A DNA stretch of 62,153 bases, taken from the IMG/VR virus record IMGVR_UViG_3300025141_000088, positions 1 through 62,153 of that record. One strand, 5' to 3'. Of this stretch, positions 1-8,631 are shown piece by piece. This DNA is from a virus. The position numbers and the translations under genes are program-made. A model generated the notes under the pieces. The model searched no databases. It had not been told where the DNA came from and saw only the letters and a list, made by a program, of their open reading frames with translations. Position 1 is the stretch's first letter; each line of letters opens with the position of its first letter.

Positions 1-2133
1 GAAGAGTTGAGGGTGTCTTCAAACTCTTCAAATTCAAATTTCAGAACTTATGCATTCTCAGACATTTGGATTCCAGAAAGCCGCCGCAAAGAAAATAACG
101 GAGTTCGAAGTAACGCCTCTGATGACGCCCAGAAAAAAAACTATGAACAAAGAAAGATCGAAAGCGCAGAAACAAGAATTGAGATTGAATATGGGATTGA
201 CCCGAACAATCAAATTTTTAAAACCCAAGACGGCAAAGAGATCGCGAAGACCCTCAAGTCGTTGAGATTGGTTATAAATCTTTCTATAGCAAAATACGAG
301 ATAGACCTGCGCGACGATGGTTCTGTCGGCATCACTTGTGATTTCATTGGCCGCCTCGACGCCTTGGCAAAAGACCCATCCGCAGGAAATATCCTTCCGA
401 ACCAAGAATTCACTAACGAGCAAAAATCCGCTTTTCTGGGAGAACGCCTATCCGCCGGCACAACAGTGTCCACGATCCAACGAAGGTTAATAAAAATGGA
501 AAAAGAAGAGATGGAGTTTTTACAGCAGCAACACAGAAATCCCCACCGTTATTCTGCTGAAACCATCGCCGAAAGAAAGGAAGGATATCACAAAATGAGA
601 AAGGAACTCATAAAGCAGAGACAAAGGCTAACTAACACTTTTGACCTCAATACCGGCACCAGCGCTGATGCCCAAAACGCATACCTCAAGGAAATGGCCG
701 CAAATGAATTTAGCAAAATAAAGCTTTATCGAACCATCTTGAATGGTCTTTTAAAAAAGGATTGTGTTAACACCATTGTCATTGATCCAAATAATATCGC
801 TTTAACTCATGAAGAATTAAAGACCAAGAGCAGCGCACTGCAAATCGTCCACAATCAGGAAATGACCAACGAAGAAAAGGCCTTCACCCACAGCAACGAA
901 CAAGGCGTTCCCGCCTCAAAGCAGGAGCTGGTTAACGAGTTCGATATCCTCTCCAAGAGGCTTAAAAAAGATATCTTTCCCAAATACACCTCGGACGCAT
1001 ATCTCATAAGGTTCTTCTACTTTGGAGACTTAATAGATGTTGTTTTAGATAATATGTACGAAGGATCCGGAAGAGATCGCAGCCTCGATATCCGCACCAT
1101 TTTGGGCCCGATAGAGATACGCAGAAATGTTTTTGATTCTAGCAAGTTTGAAGGAGTAATACAGTTTCTAAGATCCGGCGCCATCGTAGTTGGTGATAGT
1201 TATGGTACTTATGATCCCACTGCCACCCGCGAGACAAAAGCGGCCATCGATCAAATCGATAACAAGAGTACGTCCAATAACGCAAACCCCACCAAAGCCA
1301 CCCAGACTTTAATTGCAAGCCTCGCAGATATCCCAATCTCCTTAAACCTCTTCCTAAGATGGTTTTCCGAGATTGTCTCAAACAAGGGTATTTTTGGAAA
1401 ATCCTTCAAGAACTTCTTGACTGAGGCAACAAACCAACTTATTGTTGCAGCCCTACAACAAGAAAGTTCCCGCCTTCTTTTGCCAAAGCAGGTGAGAAAG
1501 GTTAAAACAGTAAATTGGGAGTCTCATACAAAGCCCAACATGGCAGACCCTTTTGGGTTCATCAACAAAGAAGATAAAGGCCTCAAGATTGAGGGCAAAA
1601 ACGCGCAGAGGATAAAAAAGTCCAAGAAAGGCACTCATCTGGAGCAACTAAGAGCCGATATAATCAAGAATATTGCCTTCGCCGGCGGCGCCAACACAAG
1701 CGAATACGTCCTCATCTACGCAGAATCAAAGCAATCAACCCGTAAATATAACGGCTCTCCAGATCAATATGCCGCTGACCTTGACGATAACGTCTATCAT
1801 CTGTCCCTCGGACGCGACGTCGGCGTTGTCAAAGACATTAAGTTATCCGCGCCAACATCTGCAGAATTTGAAGCTATGCAGCTCCAAAAAGCATCAAAAA
1901 CCGACGGCACAATTAAGACAAAGAGGATCTACAACGCCACCGTAACCCTGTATGGGGTTACTTTTTTCCGACCAGGTCAAATGATCTTCATTGAGCCGGC
2001 CGCATATGGAGACTTGGACAATTTAAAGGCACACGGCTTGTGTGGTTACTATACTATTACATCCATTTCAAGCAACTTCACAGTGGGGAATTTTGAAACC
2101 ACACTGGTTTGTTCGTGGTTTTCGGAGGGATAA
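1..2133 (+). CDS. Virion structural protein, C-terminal part (5' end outside window)
   Basis: The reading frame is open from the first base, so the true start probably lies upstream and at least 710 residues are seen. The N-terminal part is charged and helical with coiled-coil-like stretches. The last ~80 residues form a glycine/aromatic-rich beta segment (LYGVTFFRPGQMIFIEP) like the C-termini of large virion proteins in T4-like marine phages. No catalytic motif is visible. It sits directly upstream of a second structural gene. Structural role is inferred from that resemblance and context; the exact part (tail or baseplate) is not known. Confidence 0.6.
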   Translation, partial: EELRVSSNSSNSNFRTYAFSDIWIPESRRKENNGVRSNASDDAQKKNYEQRKIESAETRIEIEYGIDPNNQIFKTQDGKEIAKTLKSLRLVINLSIAKYEIDLRDDGSVGITCDFIGRLDALAKDPSAGNILPNQEFTNEQKSAFLGERLSAGTTVSTIQRRLIKMEKEEMEFLQQQHRNPHRYSAETIAERKEGYHKMRKELIKQRQRLTNTFDLNTGTSADAQNAYLKEMAANEFSKIKLYRTILNGLLKKDCVNTIVIDPNNIALTHEELKTKSSALQIVHNQEMTNEEKAFTHSNEQGVPASKQELVNEFDILSKRLKKDIFPKYTSDAYLIRFFYFGDLIDVVLDNMYEGSGRDRSLDIRTILGPIEIRRNVFDSSKFEGVIQFLRSGAIVVGDSYGTYDPTATRETKAAIDQIDNKSTSNNANPTKATQTLIASLADIPISLNLFLRWFSEIVSNKGIFGKSFKNFLTEATNQLIVAALQQESSRLLLPKQVRKVKTVNWESHTKPNMADPFGFINKEDKGLKIEGKNAQRIKKSKKGTHLEQLRADIIKNIAFAGGANTSEYVLIYAESKQSTRKYNGSPDQYAADLDDNVYHLSLGRDVGVVKDIKLSAPTSAEFEAMQLQKASKTDGTIKTKRIYNATVTLYGVTFFRPGQMIFIEPAAYGDLDNLKAHGLCGYYTITSISSNFTVGNFETTLVCSWFSEG

Positions 2134-2137
2134 AGAA

Positions 2138-3322
2138 GTGAAAACGACAAGAGGGAATAATAATTTATCATCAAAATACTCTTATCTTCAGCGAGAGTTG
2201 TACGAGAAGGAAGTAAATGAATTCCTTCAGTCTAACCCACAGATCTCCTTGATCGACCTGCGTTCTAAGACTCTGTATGGTAAGGTTGATCTTGATAACA
2301 AGATTGTTGTACCAAGATTGGAATATCTTGTTTCGTATAACGGAACCACCCACGTCATGCCGTTTGTGTCGAACGCATTGACCGACCTAGCAGCCCGTTT
2401 TCAGAAGAGACAAGAGCGAGGGACCATGCGAAAGTCTGGACCATATGCATCTCTTCAGGTCACACCACGAGAACAGACATGGAAAGAAGAGTATGTTGAT
2501 TATTTGGCAACCTTGAGGAGCGCCTATTTGCAGGAACTGCGAAGCTCGAAGGTTAAGATGGATAAACTTGCGAACTTCAAAGAGTTTGTGCTAGACTTCA
2601 TCGATTTCACGTCGATTGCAAGTCCTCGTTTTCCAACTACATTCTCCAAGTTTTATATTTCCAAGATATCCACAGCATTCTCCTCTGGCTGCATCGTTGA
2701 TCTTAATTCAGAGCAGTATGGTAATGACCACATATCTACTACAAAATATTTTGCTGACGTCAACTTTAAGACGTTTGCACAGGAAGCCCAAAACCACGGC
2801 TTCATCCTTGATCGACACGCCCCATGGCGCCTCGTCGCAAATCTGAAATCTGAGCCAATGCAAGAATACATGAAGGCATCCGGTTACGCGAACATGAAGG
2901 ATGCTTTTGACAATTTATATTTTAATCCCTTTTCTCCCGAATTCTATGAATTGATTAAAATGTTGAACTTTATTTATGCCGAAGCCTTCCAGCCCGGTTC
3001 TACATATGCGGAGATTTGTTACAAGAATGGCAAAACCTCGTATTCTCTCAAGCCCCGCGAACACTTCGATCCAACTCTGTTTAATTCACTCGAAGAGATG
3101 ACCGAATATCTTGGATACCCATTTTGGCTTCGAGTTTATGGCTTCATCAAAGCAAGGGAGATAAATAAAGACTTGACGCAGAGAGAGTTTGATGATATAA
3201 TAAGAGAATCAGTAGTAATTAATAAACACATTGACACAGATTCAGCCCTAGCTTATATTAACAAAAAATTTAACCCGCTTGAAACACCCACCATTGACCG
3301 AAAACCATCATTTGTTTTCTAG
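2138..3322 (+). CDS. Virion structural protein of T4-like marine phage type
   Basis: The GTG start is chosen because GGAGGGA lies eight bases upstream and the previous gene stops at 2133. The 394-residue product resembles a structural family of T4-like cyanophages from memory: a segment ending VMPFV, a long helical middle, an FPTTFSKFYISK region and a PWRLVANLKS segment. No enzymatic motif or membrane segment is seen. It follows another structural gene with a 4-base gap and precedes the polymerase gene by 7 bases, so the three are probably one transcript. The structural call is from family resemblance only. Confidence 0.6.
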   Translation: MKTTRGNNNLSSKYSYLQRELYEKEVNEFLQSNPQISLIDLRSKTLYGKVDLDNKIVVPRLEYLVSYNGTTHVMPFVSNALTDLAARFQKRQERGTMRKSGPYASLQVTPREQTWKEEYVDYLATLRSAYLQELRSSKVKMDKLANFKEFVLDFIDFTSIASPRFPTTFSKFYISKISTAFSSGCIVDLNSEQYGNDHISTTKYFADVNFKTFAQEAQNHGFILDRHAPWRLVANLKSEPMQEYMKASGYANMKDAFDNLYFNPFSPEFYELIKMLNFIYAEAFQPGSTYAEICYKNGKTSYSLKPREHFDPTLFNSLEEMTEYLGYPFWLRVYGFIKAREINKDLTQREFDDIIRESVVINKHIDTDSALAYINKKFNPLETPTIDRKPSFVF

Positions 3323-3329
3323 GTGATAT

Positions 3330-4538
3330 ATGACATATTTCGTCACTTTGGACGATAAAAGAGAATGCGTCGGCATCTACAACGATGGCGAATTGCACTT
3401 CAATGATTTTCCAGCCAGCCTAACGCGAACATGGAAGCCTACATTGTCTTTGGCATCAATATCTGCCGACGATGCAGACTTTGCATATCTATATGGACAG
3501 GGAGGCACACTCTCAGAGTTGTGTCCAGAGGAACTCAAGCCTCAGTGGAAAGATATAAACAAAAGAATGATTGCATACCAAAGTTCCTTCCGAGAAGCGA
3601 AGGTCGACCTGAGTGAAAATTGTTTATTTGACCTCATCCCAATTCGATATTTGACAGAGTTCTGTTACTTGAAGACAGAAATCATTAAGCACGTTTTTAA
3701 AACCCGAGAAAAGCCCCAAAATTACGACTTTATGAGGCAACTCTGTGTGTTGCTCACCGAGATAGAGGGGCAAAAAATAAAGCTTAATCTCGCCACCTTA
3801 GAACAAAAACTTCATTTGAAGCGAGGAAGAGAACTGGCCAAGGATTTACGCCAAGGAAAGAAGGCTGATTATGTCTCCTATGACGCTTTCAAGACAAAGA
3901 CTGGAAGACTTTCGGTCAAAAAGGGTTCCTTCCCGATACTTAATTTAGACAAGGAGTTTCGGTGTGTTGTCGAACCAACAAACGATTGGATATTAGAACT
4001 GGATTATAACGCTGCCGAATTGAGAACACTTCTTGCTCTAGGAGACAAAGAACAACCATCGGAGGACATTCATCAGTGGAATTCAGGCATTCTTGGCGTA
4101 TCCAGAGACGAAGCAAAAAAGTCCGTCATATCTTGGCTGTATGGCTCGAAGATATCCGATATTGGAAAAAGACTTTCCGAGATCTACGCAAGAGAAACGA
4201 TTCTGAATAAACATTATGATCCTGTCCGAGGCACTGTTACAACTCCCTTCGGTAGAGTGATCCCTGCCGACGACCATCATGCACTAAATTATTTGGTCCA
4301 GAGTACCACTGCAGATCTGGTGTTTGACCGTATGATCGCGATCAGAGATCTCTTAAAAGATAAAAAAAGCTTCATTAAATTCTGCCTCCACGATTCTGTG
4401 GTGATTGACTTAGCCCACGAGGAGAGAGCTGTAATTAAAGACATTTTGAGCATCTTTTCAGCCACAAAATTGGGAGAATTCAAGTCCTCTATTTCCGCAG
4501 GGCCCAACTTTGGTGAACTAAAAGACTTTAACATTTAA
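3330..4538 (+). CDS. Family A DNA polymerase, polymerase domain only
   Basis: DNA-dependent DNA synthesis is indicated by the family A palm and finger motifs. A thumb/palm TGRLS element is at 191-195. Motif A is DYNAAELR, with the catalytic aspartate at 225. Motif B-like RDEAKKSVISWLYG is at 259-272 and keeps the lysine and YG. FGR is at 307-309 and an O-helix-downstream ALNYLVQSTTADL at 318-330. Motif C is LHDS, with the second aspartate at 355. The usual HDE is HDS here. At 402 residues it is shorter than Klenow fragment, and I see no 3'-5' exonuclease motifs in the first 180 residues. A second, DnaE-type polymerase lies at 16.2 kb, so its role could be repair, gap filling or replication. 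Confidence 0.85.
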   Translation: MTYFVTLDDKRECVGIYNDGELHFNDFPASLTRTWKPTLSLASISADDADFAYLYGQGGTLSELCPEELKPQWKDINKRMIAYQSSFREAKVDLSENCLFDLIPIRYLTEFCYLKTEIIKHVFKTREKPQNYDFMRQLCVLLTEIEGQKIKLNLATLEQKLHLKRGRELAKDLRQGKKADYVSYDAFKTKTGRLSVKKGSFPILNLDKEFRCVVEPTNDWILELDYNAAELRTLLALGDKEQPSEDIHQWNSGILGVSRDEAKKSVISWLYGSKISDIGKRLSEIYARETILNKHYDPVRGTVTTPFGRVIPADDHHALNYLVQSTTADLVFDRMIAIRDLLKDKKSFIKFCLHDSVVIDLAHEERAVIKDILSIFSATKLGEFKSSISAGPNFGELKDFNI

Positions 4539-4556
4539 TACTACTCGATCTATAAT
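4527..4556 (+). promoter_or_regulatory. Sigma70-type promoter upstream of FtsZ-like gene
   Basis: TTTAAC (4527-4532), an 18-base spacer and a consensus TATAAT (4551-4556). Predicted start is near 4563, about 12 bases before the ATG at 4575. The -35 is weak. Confidence 0.5.
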
Positions 4557-4574
4557 AGATTAACAGGAGATCAC

Positions 4575-5420
4575 ATGATTAACATTATTGGACTGGGCGA
4601 TATGGGCTGTAAGCTCGCCGACGAATTCAAAAAACACGATAACTACGATGTCTACAAGATCGGCATCGATCTGCCAAAGACAAAGAGATCTCGGGGAGTT
4701 AAAAAAGAAAAAAGCCTAGAAAACTACGAGAAGAATGTCCCACCGATGAAACACTTTTTTAAGGAACTCACAGGACGCAGCATCTTCATAGTCAACGGAG
4801 GAGAGCCAATTGCCCTCGCATCCCTCAAGGTCCTAGAGCATGCAAGACCTTGGTCCACAGCAGTGGTATATATCCAGCCTGATCTGTCAGCACTCAACAA
4901 AGAGAGCAAGAATGCAGAAAACCTTGTATTCGGTGTTCTGCAGGAATACGCACGTTCTGGCGCAATTGCAAAGATGATCATTATCAGCGCAAAAAAGGTG
5001 GAAGAAGCAATGGGTCAAGTCCCAATCATTGGTTATGAGGAGACTTTTATTAATTACATCTTCTCTTCCTTGAATTTGATAAACTACTTTGAACATTCCA
5101 CCCCTGTTTTGAGCGTTGATTCTGACGCTGTTAATTGGTCGAGAATCATGACCATAAGCATGGTGTCTTTAACTGACTCTGCAGAGAAGCCATTCTTTGA
5201 CTTGCAGGATGTTCGCGAGAGAATGTATTTCTGCGGAATTAATGAAGATGAACTAAGGAATGATAATAAATTATTAACGAGGTTGAAAGATCTCATAGAC
5301 TCTCAGCGCGAGGGCGACCAGAGAACATCTTATAGGGTGTATTCTACGACTTACGATGAACCACACATCTTCTGTGTCCAGTCTTCTACTGTGATACAGA
5401 AACGATCTGAAAGTACTTGA
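4575..5420 (+). CDS. Divergent FtsZ/tubulin-like protein
   Basis: The 281-residue product follows the order of FtsZ/tubulin GTPase-domain elements. A Rossmann start IIGLGDMGCKLADEF (4-18) matches the FtsZ N-terminal glycine loop. VNGGEPIALASLKVLE (73-88) sits where the GGGTGxG signature loop belongs but is degenerate. Then come VVYIQPD (97-103), a helix NAENLVFGVLQEYA (113-126), a strand-loop MIIISAKKVEEAM (134-146), a helix up to about 172 and VLSVDSDAVNWSRIM (178-192), like the FtsZ INVDFADVxxVM segment. The C-terminal domain is short. An AGGAGA ribosome site precedes the ATG. In FtsZ the signature loop binds GTP, so nucleotide binding here is uncertain. It sits between a polymerase and the SSB gene. 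Roles such as DNA positioning or a host-FtsZ antagonist are speculation. Confidence 0.55.
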   Translation: MINIIGLGDMGCKLADEFKKHDNYDVYKIGIDLPKTKRSRGVKKEKSLENYEKNVPPMKHFFKELTGRSIFIVNGGEPIALASLKVLEHARPWSTAVVYIQPDLSALNKESKNAENLVFGVLQEYARSGAIAKMIIISAKKVEEAMGQVPIIGYEETFINYIFSSLNLINYFEHSTPVLSVDSDAVNWSRIMTISMVSLTDSAEKPFFDLQDVRERMYFCGINEDELRNDNKLLTRLKDLIDSQREGDQRTSYRVYSTTYDEPHIFCVQSSTVIQKRSEST

Positions 5421-5445
5421 CAGTATTGACGATCTGTGGTATAAT
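5417..5445 (+). promoter_or_regulatory. Consensus sigma70 promoter for SSB gene
   Basis: TTGACA (5417-5422), 17-base spacer, TG-n extended -10 and TATAAT (5440-5445): a perfect match to consensus. Predicted start is near 5452, giving a leader of about 55 bases that contains a hairpin. Confidence 0.85.
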
Positions 5446-5461
5446 AATAACAACAAACCAG

Positions 5462-5485
5462 CACTAGGGGAAATTTGCCCTAGTG
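5462..5485 (+). promoter_or_regulatory. Leader hairpin upstream of SSB gene
   Basis: CACTAGGG and CCCTAGTG form a perfect 8-bp stem with an 8-base loop. It lies in the untranslated leader, 5 bases before the AGGAGA ribosome site of the SSB gene, and has no T-run, so it is not a terminator. By analogy with the autoregulated T4 gene 32 leader it could be a translational operator (inference). Confidence 0.5.
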
Positions 5486-5506
5486 ACTTTAACAGGAGAA
5501 AATAAC

Positions 5507-6265
5507 ATGTCTATTGATATGAGCAAAATGCGTGATCGCTTAAACACGCTTCAGACAAAAAGTAACGGAGGATCTTCCGCATTCTGGCGACCATCCGACG
5601 GCAATCAGACAATTCGTATTGTTGCCCCGCAAGATGGTGATCCTTTCAAGGATTTCTTTTTTCATTACAACGTTGGTAACAACTCTGGCTTCTTGTGTCC
5701 CAAGAAGAATTACGGCGAAGAGTGCGCAGTGTGTGACTTTTCAAAGAAGTTGTACAAAGCGGGTGATGACGAGAGTGTGAAAATGGCTCGCGAACTCACA
5801 GCCCGTCAGCGTTTCTTCTCTCCCGTGTTAGTTCGCGGCGAAGAAAACTTGGGCGTTAAGATGTGGGGCTACGGCAAAATGGCTTATGAAACCTTGCTTA
5901 ACCTCGTGTTGAACCCCGAATACGGCGATATCACTGATATCGAATCAGGAACCGACTTGGACCTCCATTACGGTAAGGCTCCCGGTCAGTCATTCCCTCA
6001 AACCAAGTTGACGCCAAAGCGTTCAACCTCTACCGTTTGTGTGGAAGCAACCCCAGAAGCTTGTAAGGAGATTTTGGAAAGCATCCCTGATTTGGATAGT
6101 CTTTTCGACAAGAAAAGTTCTGCCGACGTTCAAGCGTGTCTTGACGAATATCTCTCTGATGACACATCTGCCGAATCCTCTTCTAAAGAGACGGCAAAGT
6201 TCGCTGCCCAGCAGAGTGGTGCAGCGTCTGTAGATAAGTCCTTCAACGACCTGTTGAACGCTTAA
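5507..6265 (+). CDS. gp32-like single-stranded DNA-binding protein
   Basis: Coats ssDNA during replication and recombination. The ATG at 5507 has AGGAGA 6 bases upstream; an in-frame start at 5483 lies inside the leader hairpin and is rejected. The 252-residue protein has a gp32-style zinc site: H-x10-C-x8-C-x2-C, from HYNVGNN through CPKKNYGEECAVC at about residues 54-76. A basic N-terminus (cooperativity arm) precedes the OB-like core. The C-terminus (from ~205) is rich in Asp, Ser and Glu and ends in the hydrophobic FNDLLNA, as expected of a protein-recruiting tail. It has its own strong promoter and terminator, so it is probably made in large amount. Confidence 0.88.
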   Translation: MSIDMSKMRDRLNTLQTKSNGGSSAFWRPSDGNQTIRIVAPQDGDPFKDFFFHYNVGNNSGFLCPKKNYGEECAVCDFSKKLYKAGDDESVKMARELTARQRFFSPVLVRGEENLGVKMWGYGKMAYETLLNLVLNPEYGDITDIESGTDLDLHYGKAPGQSFPQTKLTPKRSTSTVCVEATPEACKEILESIPDLDSLFDKKSSADVQACLDEYLSDDTSAESSSKETAKFAAQQSGAASVDKSFNDLLNA

Positions 6266-6269
6266 CTCA

Positions 6270-6302
6270 AAACACCCCCGGTAAAACGGGGGTGTTTGTT
6301 TT
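6270..6302 (+). terminator. Rho-independent terminator after SSB gene
   Basis: AAACACCCCCG (6270-6280) pairs perfectly with CGGGGGTGTTT (6287-6297) over an 11-bp stem with a 6-base loop, followed by GTTTT. It begins 4 bases after the SSB stop codon and isolates that gene from the tRNA downstream. Confidence 0.9.
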
Positions 6303-6377
<75 letters not shown>

Positions 6378-6406
6378 GAACTTTAAAACTATAATGGAGG
6401 TGCCCC

Positions 6407-7540
6407 TTGGCAACAAATAGAAAAAACGATAAATCAAAACTAGGCATCAAGGGACTTGCCGCCGTCCTCAATAAAAAGATGGGCATGACCGTGGCTCACA
6501 CCATGGGCGACTCCAACCCTTCGGAAGTCGTCGATTGGATCCCCACCGGATGTACGTGGCTCGACGGTATCATTCGTCGCGGCAAAATCGCAGGAATCCC
6601 CGTAGGACGAATCACAGAAATTGCTGGCCTAGAAGGTTCCGGCAAATCTTATATGGCGGCCCAAGTCGCAGCAAGCGCCACAAAAAAGGGGTTTGAGGTC
6701 GTATATTTCGACTCCGAGGCAGCTTTGGACTTTGAATTTTTAAAACAAGCGGGTGTAGAAGAATCACTATTCTTGCGGGTAACACCACAATCAGTTGAAG
6801 ATATGTTCGAGACAATCGATCTCATTCTTTCTCAGGGTGCAGAAAATACTTTATTTATTTGGGACAGTCTGGCTAATACACCAACTAAATCTGATAATTC
6901 TGGTACATTCAATCCTCAAGAAACAATGGCTTTGAAGGCCCGAATCCTTTCGAAGGCAATGCAGAAATTGACCGTTCCCTTGAACGAATCAAACAGTACA
7001 TTCTTGGTGTTAAACCAGCTAAAGACACACATTCCAAAACCTGGCGACCACATCTCAGCTATGATAGACCCCTACGTCACCCCAGGCGGCAAAAGTATGC
7101 AATATGCAGCTTCTTTGAGGATCTATCTTACGGGAAGAAAATCAAAAGCCTCTTACATTCTCGACGATAACGGCTATCGCATCGGTTCGGAAGTAAAAGC
7201 ACGAATTAAAAAGTCTCGCTTTGCATCTGAAGGTCGAGAGTGTTTCTTCAAAATCCTATGGGGCGATGAAGTTCGCATCCAAAACGACGAAAGCATCTTT
7301 GAGGCAATCAGGGGATCCCAACGCCTAAAGAACGCTGGCGCCTGGTACACATTGATTCATGCTGACGGCAAAGAAGATAAGTTTCAATCAAAGATGTGGC
7401 TTGATAAGATGAAGGAAGAGAAATTCCGAGCAACAGCCATGGAAATTTTTGAGCAAGAGATTGTTCTTAAGTTTGCAAACAGAGAAGGCCCTGCATCAGA
7501 GTTTTATGACTTAGATGCTGACGTTGGCGAATCACAATGA
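6407..7540 (+). CDS. UvsX/RecA-like recombinase
   Basis: Strand-exchange ATPase for recombination and recombination-dependent replication. The start is TTG with an excellent GGAGGTG ribosome site 6-12 bases upstream; no nearby ATG fits. Of 377 residues, Walker A is GLEGSGKS (74-81), a RecA-like YFDSEAALD segment follows, Walker B is LFIWDSLA (~150), and a FLVLNQLK strand comes before the PYVTPGGKSMQYAASLRI segment typical of UvsX/RecA L2 surroundings. It overlaps the exonuclease start by 4 bases (ATGA), suggesting translational coupling with that gene and the helicase. Confidence 0.88.
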   Translation: MATNRKNDKSKLGIKGLAAVLNKKMGMTVAHTMGDSNPSEVVDWIPTGCTWLDGIIRRGKIAGIPVGRITEIAGLEGSGKSYMAAQVAASATKKGFEVVYFDSEAALDFEFLKQAGVEESLFLRVTPQSVEDMFETIDLILSQGAENTLFIWDSLANTPTKSDNSGTFNPQETMALKARILSKAMQKLTVPLNESNSTFLVLNQLKTHIPKPGDHISAMIDPYVTPGGKSMQYAASLRIYLTGRKSKASYILDDNGYRIGSEVKARIKKSRFASEGRECFFKILWGDEVRIQNDESIFEAIRGSQRLKNAGAWYTLIHADGKEDKFQSKMWLDKMKEEKFRATAMEIFEQEIVLKFANREGPASEFYDLDADVGESQ

Positions 7541-8631
7541 CGGAACATCTCGTGAAAAAGCAAAAAAGGTTATTGATCATCGATGGCCTAAACATCTACA
7601 TGCGAAGCTACATCGCAAACCCTAGTATCTCTACCAACGGCGACCCCATTGGTGGCTGCAAGGGTTTTCTCATGTCTCTACAAAAGATCGCAAGGAACGT
7701 CAATCCAGACCGAATTGTTGTTGTCTGGGATGGCAATGGCGGATCCGCCAGAAAGAGAAAGCTCTGCCCAGGATACAAAGGAGGTCGAAAGCCAGTTCGA
7801 CTAAACAGGGCCGTCAGAGATTTGCTGACTGAAGCACAGGAGCAAGCGAATAAGGCATGGCAATACACCAACACGGTTGATTATCTTGACCTGATGCCAG
7901 TGACACAAATTTGCATTAATGGCTTCGAAGCAGATGATATTATTTCTTATGTTAACAGCATGTCCTGTTTCCATGGATACACTCGCATTATCGTATCGAC
8001 AGATAAGGACTTCTACCAGTGTGTGAGCAATGACGCCATCGCAGGGCAGACTGCGATTTATCGACCCAAGCAATTAACCAAGAAAGCCAAAGAAGCCGCC
8101 AAAGAAGCAGGCCTGCCTCCACGCGACTACGAGGTCATCACAGAAAAGAATTTGATTGAATCTACCGGCATTCATCCTTCGAATTTTGTTATCGCTCGCA
8201 CGATGGAGGGAGACAAGTCAGACAACCTTCCGGGCATCCCAGGTGTCGGATTAAAGACTGTCGCTAAGAAGTTCCCATTTTTGAGGGAAGACAACGAATA
8301 TTACCTGCAAGATATCTACGAGGAGTGTGAGAAAAACCTTGGCAAAGCAAAAATATATGATACAATATTAGAGAACAAGAGCATCACGGATCTTAACTAC
8401 CAGATGATGCAACTCGCTGCGCCTAACTTATCCGCGCAAGCAGGAAGGCAGATACAATCGAGAATTAAAAGCCCACTTCAATTCAACAAGACCGCAATTG
8501 CCGCATCGATGATCGCCGACGGCTTTGGAACAGGAAATTGGGATGAATTGTACGCCATGTGCCGCCGATTCATAAGCGCACAAAAGACCACAAACACAAA
8601 GAGGACAACCAACACATGCAAAAAGATTTAG
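7537..8631 (+). CDS. 5'-3' exonuclease / flap endonuclease (FEN family)
   Basis: Probably removes RNA primers and flaps, as T4 RNase H or the Pol I N-terminal domain does. The 364-residue protein has LLIIDGLNIYMRSY near the start, VVVWDGNGGSARKRKLCPGYK for the second metal-site aspartate and basic arch, GFEADDIISYV, RIIVSTDKDFYQ, and DKSDNLPGIPGVGLKTV, the helix-hairpin-helix with metal aspartates. All key acidic residues appear present. This supplies in trans the exonuclease domain missing from the family A polymerase at 3.3 kb. It starts at the ATGA overlap with the recombinase and overlaps the helicase by 16 bases. Confidence 0.9.
   Translation: MTEHLVKKQKRLLIIDGLNIYMRSYIANPSISTNGDPIGGCKGFLMSLQKIARNVNPDRIVVVWDGNGGSARKRKLCPGYKGGRKPVRLNRAVRDLLTEAQEQANKAWQYTNTVDYLDLMPVTQICINGFEADDIISYVNSMSCFHGYTRIIVSTDKDFYQCVSNDAIAGQTAIYRPKQLTKKAKEAAKEAGLPPRDYEVITEKNLIESTGIHPSNFVIARTMEGDKSDNLPGIPGVGLKTVAKKFPFLREDNEYYLQDIYEECEKNLGKAKIYDTILENKSITDLNYQMMQLAAPNLSAQAGRQIQSRIKSPLQFNKTAIAASMIADGFGTGNWDELYAMCRRFISAQKTTNTKRTTNTCKKI

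Noticed and set aside
6390-6395. TATAAT just before the recombinase gene
   Set aside because: The region 17 bases upstream is the tRNA 3' end with no -35 resemblance and no TG-n, so it is probably chance.
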